Source: a bacterium (GTDB lineage: Bacteria > Bacillota_I > Bacilli_A > RF39 > UBA660). From it: a stretch of 7,512 bases of DNA. The notes under the pieces are model-generated. The model searched no databases. It was not told where the DNA came from and saw only the letters and a list, made by a program, of their open reading frames with translations. Shown here piece by piece: positions 6,626-7,512 of the stretch. Each line of letters starts with the position of its first letter. Position 1 is the stretch's first letter. The stretch covers positions 1-7,512 of the forward strand of contig JAHZGA010000034.1 in NCBI GenBank assembly GCA_019421005.1, in the 5' to 3' direction. The translations under genes were made by a program, and so were the position numbers.

Positions 6626-6660
6626 AAGTATCAATTTCTAAAAGAAGTTGGTACTTTTTT
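6626..6660 (+). terminator. Strong terminator after tRNA-Arg
   Basis: A continuous 14-bp stem (6626-6639 with 6643-6656, two or three G-T pairs, AAA loop) is followed by Ts to 6660. It is the strongest simple hairpin in the window and probably ends the tRNA-Leu/mscL/tRNA-Arg transcript. A smaller imperfect hairpin (GTCC..GGAC, 6592-6615) lies between it and the tRNA. Confidence 0.85.
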
Positions 6661-6689
6661 AGTGTTTAAGTTTTGAAAGGATGGATTTT

Positions 6690-6965
6690 ATGATTAGCAT
6701 TACTACAAAAGAATTAGAAATTGAAAATGATTTAAAAAGAAAAATTGAATTTATATGTGATTTTTGTAATACCAAGCCTACTATCATAAATGGTAATATT
6801 AGAAATATTGATAAATCAAATTTAAGTTATATAGAGCCACATAGAATAATGATTAAAGGTATTACATTTCTTGCATTTAACTATTCTAAAACTTTATATG
6901 TTGGTAATCTATCAAATAAATTAGAATTAAAGGATTTAGAGACCTTTATTAAACAATTAAACTAA
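6690..6965 (+). CDS. Hypothetical 91-residue protein
   Basis: I do not recognise this protein. The start at ATG 6690 places AAAGGA (6675-6680 and neighbours) about 8 nt upstream; the in-frame ATG at 6681 sits directly on that site and is unlikely. The product MISITTKELEIENDLKRKIEF... is soluble, basic and Lys/Asn/Ile-rich, without a signal peptide or membrane helix. It has a CDFC pair (Cys23, Cys26), then predicted beta-rich text (TIINGNIRN, HRIMIKGITFLAFN, KTLYVGNL), and ends in a helix (LKDLETFIKQLN). A single CxxC is not enough to claim metal binding. Codon use resembles the neighbours. It lies between tRNA-Arg and a serine recombinase gene, so it may be mobile-element cargo or a chromosomal orphan. 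That it is a real gene is supported by the ribosome binding site and the ORF length. Confidence 0.65.
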   Translation: MISITTKELEIENDLKRKIEFICDFCNTKPTIINGNIRNIDKSNLSYIEPHRIMIKGITFLAFNYSKTLYVGNLSNKLELKDLETFIKQLN

Positions 6966-7029
6966 ATATAAATATTTGTACTAACTTCTCTTAAAAGTGC
7001 CTTAAAACTGGTTAAATAAGCAATATGTC
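6966..7029 (+). other. Non-coding AT-rich stretch with an 11-bp tandem direct repeat
   Basis: No gene is visible between the hypothetical protein and the leader promoter. CTTAAAAGTGC (6990-7000) is followed directly by CTTAAAACTGG (7001-7011), matching at 9 of 11 positions. Its 11-nt period, about one helical turn, and its position 20-40 nt upstream of the -35 would suit a protein-binding site, but chance is possible in such DNA. AAAGTGCC recurs at 7225-7232. Confidence 0.35.
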
Positions 7030-7057
7030 TTGACTTTTAGATGAAATAATATATAAT
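7030..7057 (+). promoter_or_regulatory. Promoter of the leader ORF and serine recombinase
   Basis: TTGACT (7030-7035) and a perfect TATAAT (7052-7057) are separated by 16 nt. The predicted start is near 7064, giving a leader of about 197 nt before the recombinase ATG that contains the small ORF and hairpin described below. Confidence 0.72.
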
Positions 7058-7100
7058 AAATAACCAAGAAAGAAGTTTTATATTTAGGGGGTTGATAGAT

Positions 7101-7166
7101 ATGAAACTTATTATATTTAGTGAAACTATATTATGTAAAATTTTAAGAGGTGTCAAAGACATATAA
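7101..7166 (+). CDS. Putative 21-residue leader peptide
   Basis: A short ORF encodes MKLIIFSETILCKILRGVKDI. It has a strong ribosome binding site (AGGGGG, 7086-7091) 9 nt before the ATG and a good promoter upstream. Its last seven codons form the 5' arm of the following terminator and its TAA (7164-7166) is in the hairpin loop. That arrangement, and not homology, is the reason for calling it a leader. The peptide is not hydrophobic enough to be clearly a membrane toxin, though residues 2-14 are fairly apolar. Confidence 0.6.
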   Translation: MKLIIFSETILCKILRGVKDI

Positions 7167-7197
7167 TCAATTTATAGTCTTTGTCGCCTCTTTTTTT
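7145..7197 (+). terminator. Leader terminator / probable attenuator upstream of the recombinase
   Basis: The arms 7145-7160 and 7177-7192 pair over 16 positions with one G-T pair and one T-T mismatch, enclosing a 16-nt loop, and lead into seven Ts (7191-7197). The hairpin lies between the promoter at 7030 and the recombinase ATG at 7261, so as a terminator it would cut the recombinase transcript short. Ribosomes finishing the leader ORF would cover the 5' arm. I saw no clear alternative antiterminator pairing upstream. On the minus strand there is no T-tract, so it acts on + transcripts. Confidence 0.75.
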
Positions 7198-7260
7198 AAT
7201 TATTAGACTTAACTTTTTGCTTTTAAAGTGCCAAACATATGAAAGGAAGTGTTAAAAAAC

Positions 7261-7512
7261 ATGAATGAAGAAAAGAAAGTAGCAGGTATTTATATTAGAG
7301 TATCAACTGAAGATCAAGCACGTGAAGGATTTAGTTTACCAGAACAAGAAAAACGACTTCGTGCTATGTGTGAATTTAAAGGTTATGATATTTATAAAAT
7401 ATATAAAGATGCTGGAATAAGTGCTAAAACTGGTAATAAAAGACCTGCTTTTGAAGAGTTAAAAGAAGATATCAGAAATAAAAAATGTAATACTATTGTT
7501 GTATTAAAACTA
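7261..7512 (+). CDS. Large serine recombinase, N-terminal part (3' truncated by window end)
   Basis: Serine recombinases cut and rejoin DNA at attachment sites through a phosphoserine link; the large type drives integration and excision of phages and conjugative or mobilisable transposons. The visible 84 residues are the start of the resolvase catalytic domain: VAGIYIRVSTEDQ (7-19) with the nucleophile Ser15 and active-site Arg13, EGFSLPEQEKRL (22-33), KDAGISAKTGNKRPAF (49-64), and NTIVVLKL at the edge, where a DRLSR-like motif normally follows. The 'GFSLxxQ' and 'GISAKxxxRPAF' text is typical of TnpX/TndX-type transposon recombinases, not small resolvases. ATG 7261 follows AAAGGAAG (7242-7249) at a longish 11 nt; an in-frame GTG at 7249 overlaps that site. 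CGT/CGA arginine codons are more frequent here than in the upstream genes, which mostly use AGA. Confidence 0.92.
   Translation, partial: MNEEKKVAGIYIRVSTEDQAREGFSLPEQEKRLRAMCEFKGYDIYKIYKDAGISAKTGNKRPAFEELKEDIRNKKCNTIVVLKL

Noticed and set aside
6581..7260. CRISPR array, riboswitch or T-box in the non-core stretch
   Set aside because: No repeated spacer-like units, no T-box or known aptamer core was recognised; the hairpins seen are explained as terminators.
7239..7268. Nine-codon ORF (ATG 7239 to TGA 7268) overlapping the recombinase start
   Set aside because: No ribosome binding site of its own at a usable distance, very short, and it arises from the A-rich ribosome binding region of the recombinase gene.

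Overview
The window comes from a very AT-rich, low-GC Gram-positive bacterium (Bacillota). TGA is used as a stop codon (it ends uppS) and Trp is encoded by TGG, so this is the standard bacterial code and not the Mycoplasma code. A recognisable CotE spore-coat morphogenetic protein points to a spore-forming lineage of class Bacilli. The low GC and the shortened versions of classic Bacilli operons fit an uncultured, Erysipelotrichia- or Mollicutes-adjacent gut lineage; that placement is inference.

Layout. (1) 1-546: 3' part of cotE, then two tandem hairpin terminators. The second doubles as the -35 region of the next promoter. (2) 528-1122: a short ribosome/RNA-binding operon, rpsP-khpA, closed by a small terminator. 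(3) About 1131-5925: a tightly packed five-gene envelope operon, uppS-cdsA-rseP-ABC ATPase-ABC permease, with gaps or overlaps from -11 to +10 nt, ended by a hairpin overlapping the last stop codon. UppS makes the undecaprenyl carrier for wall synthesis, CdsA makes CDP-diacylglycerol for phospholipids, RseP is an intramembrane site-2 protease, and the ABC pair resembles the YhaQ/YhaP (NatA/NatB) exporter type. The dxr gene that usually lies between cdsA and rseP is absent, as are rimM/trmD after khpA and proS/polC after rseP. (4) 5925-6660: tRNA-Leu(GAG), mscL and tRNA-Arg(CCG), which may share one transcript ended by a strong 14-bp hairpin. (5) 6661-7512: accessory-looking DNA. It holds an orphan 91-residue protein gene, a strong promoter, a 21-codon leader ORF whose end is embedded in a large terminator hairpin, and the first 84 codons of a large serine recombinase that runs off the window.

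The first 6.6 kb is core genome in shortened operons. The last 0.85 kb, beginning just behind tRNA-Arg, looks like the edge of an integrated mobile element. The most interesting part is the leader ORF/terminator arrangement upstream of the recombinase, which has the architecture of a translation-sensitive attenuator.
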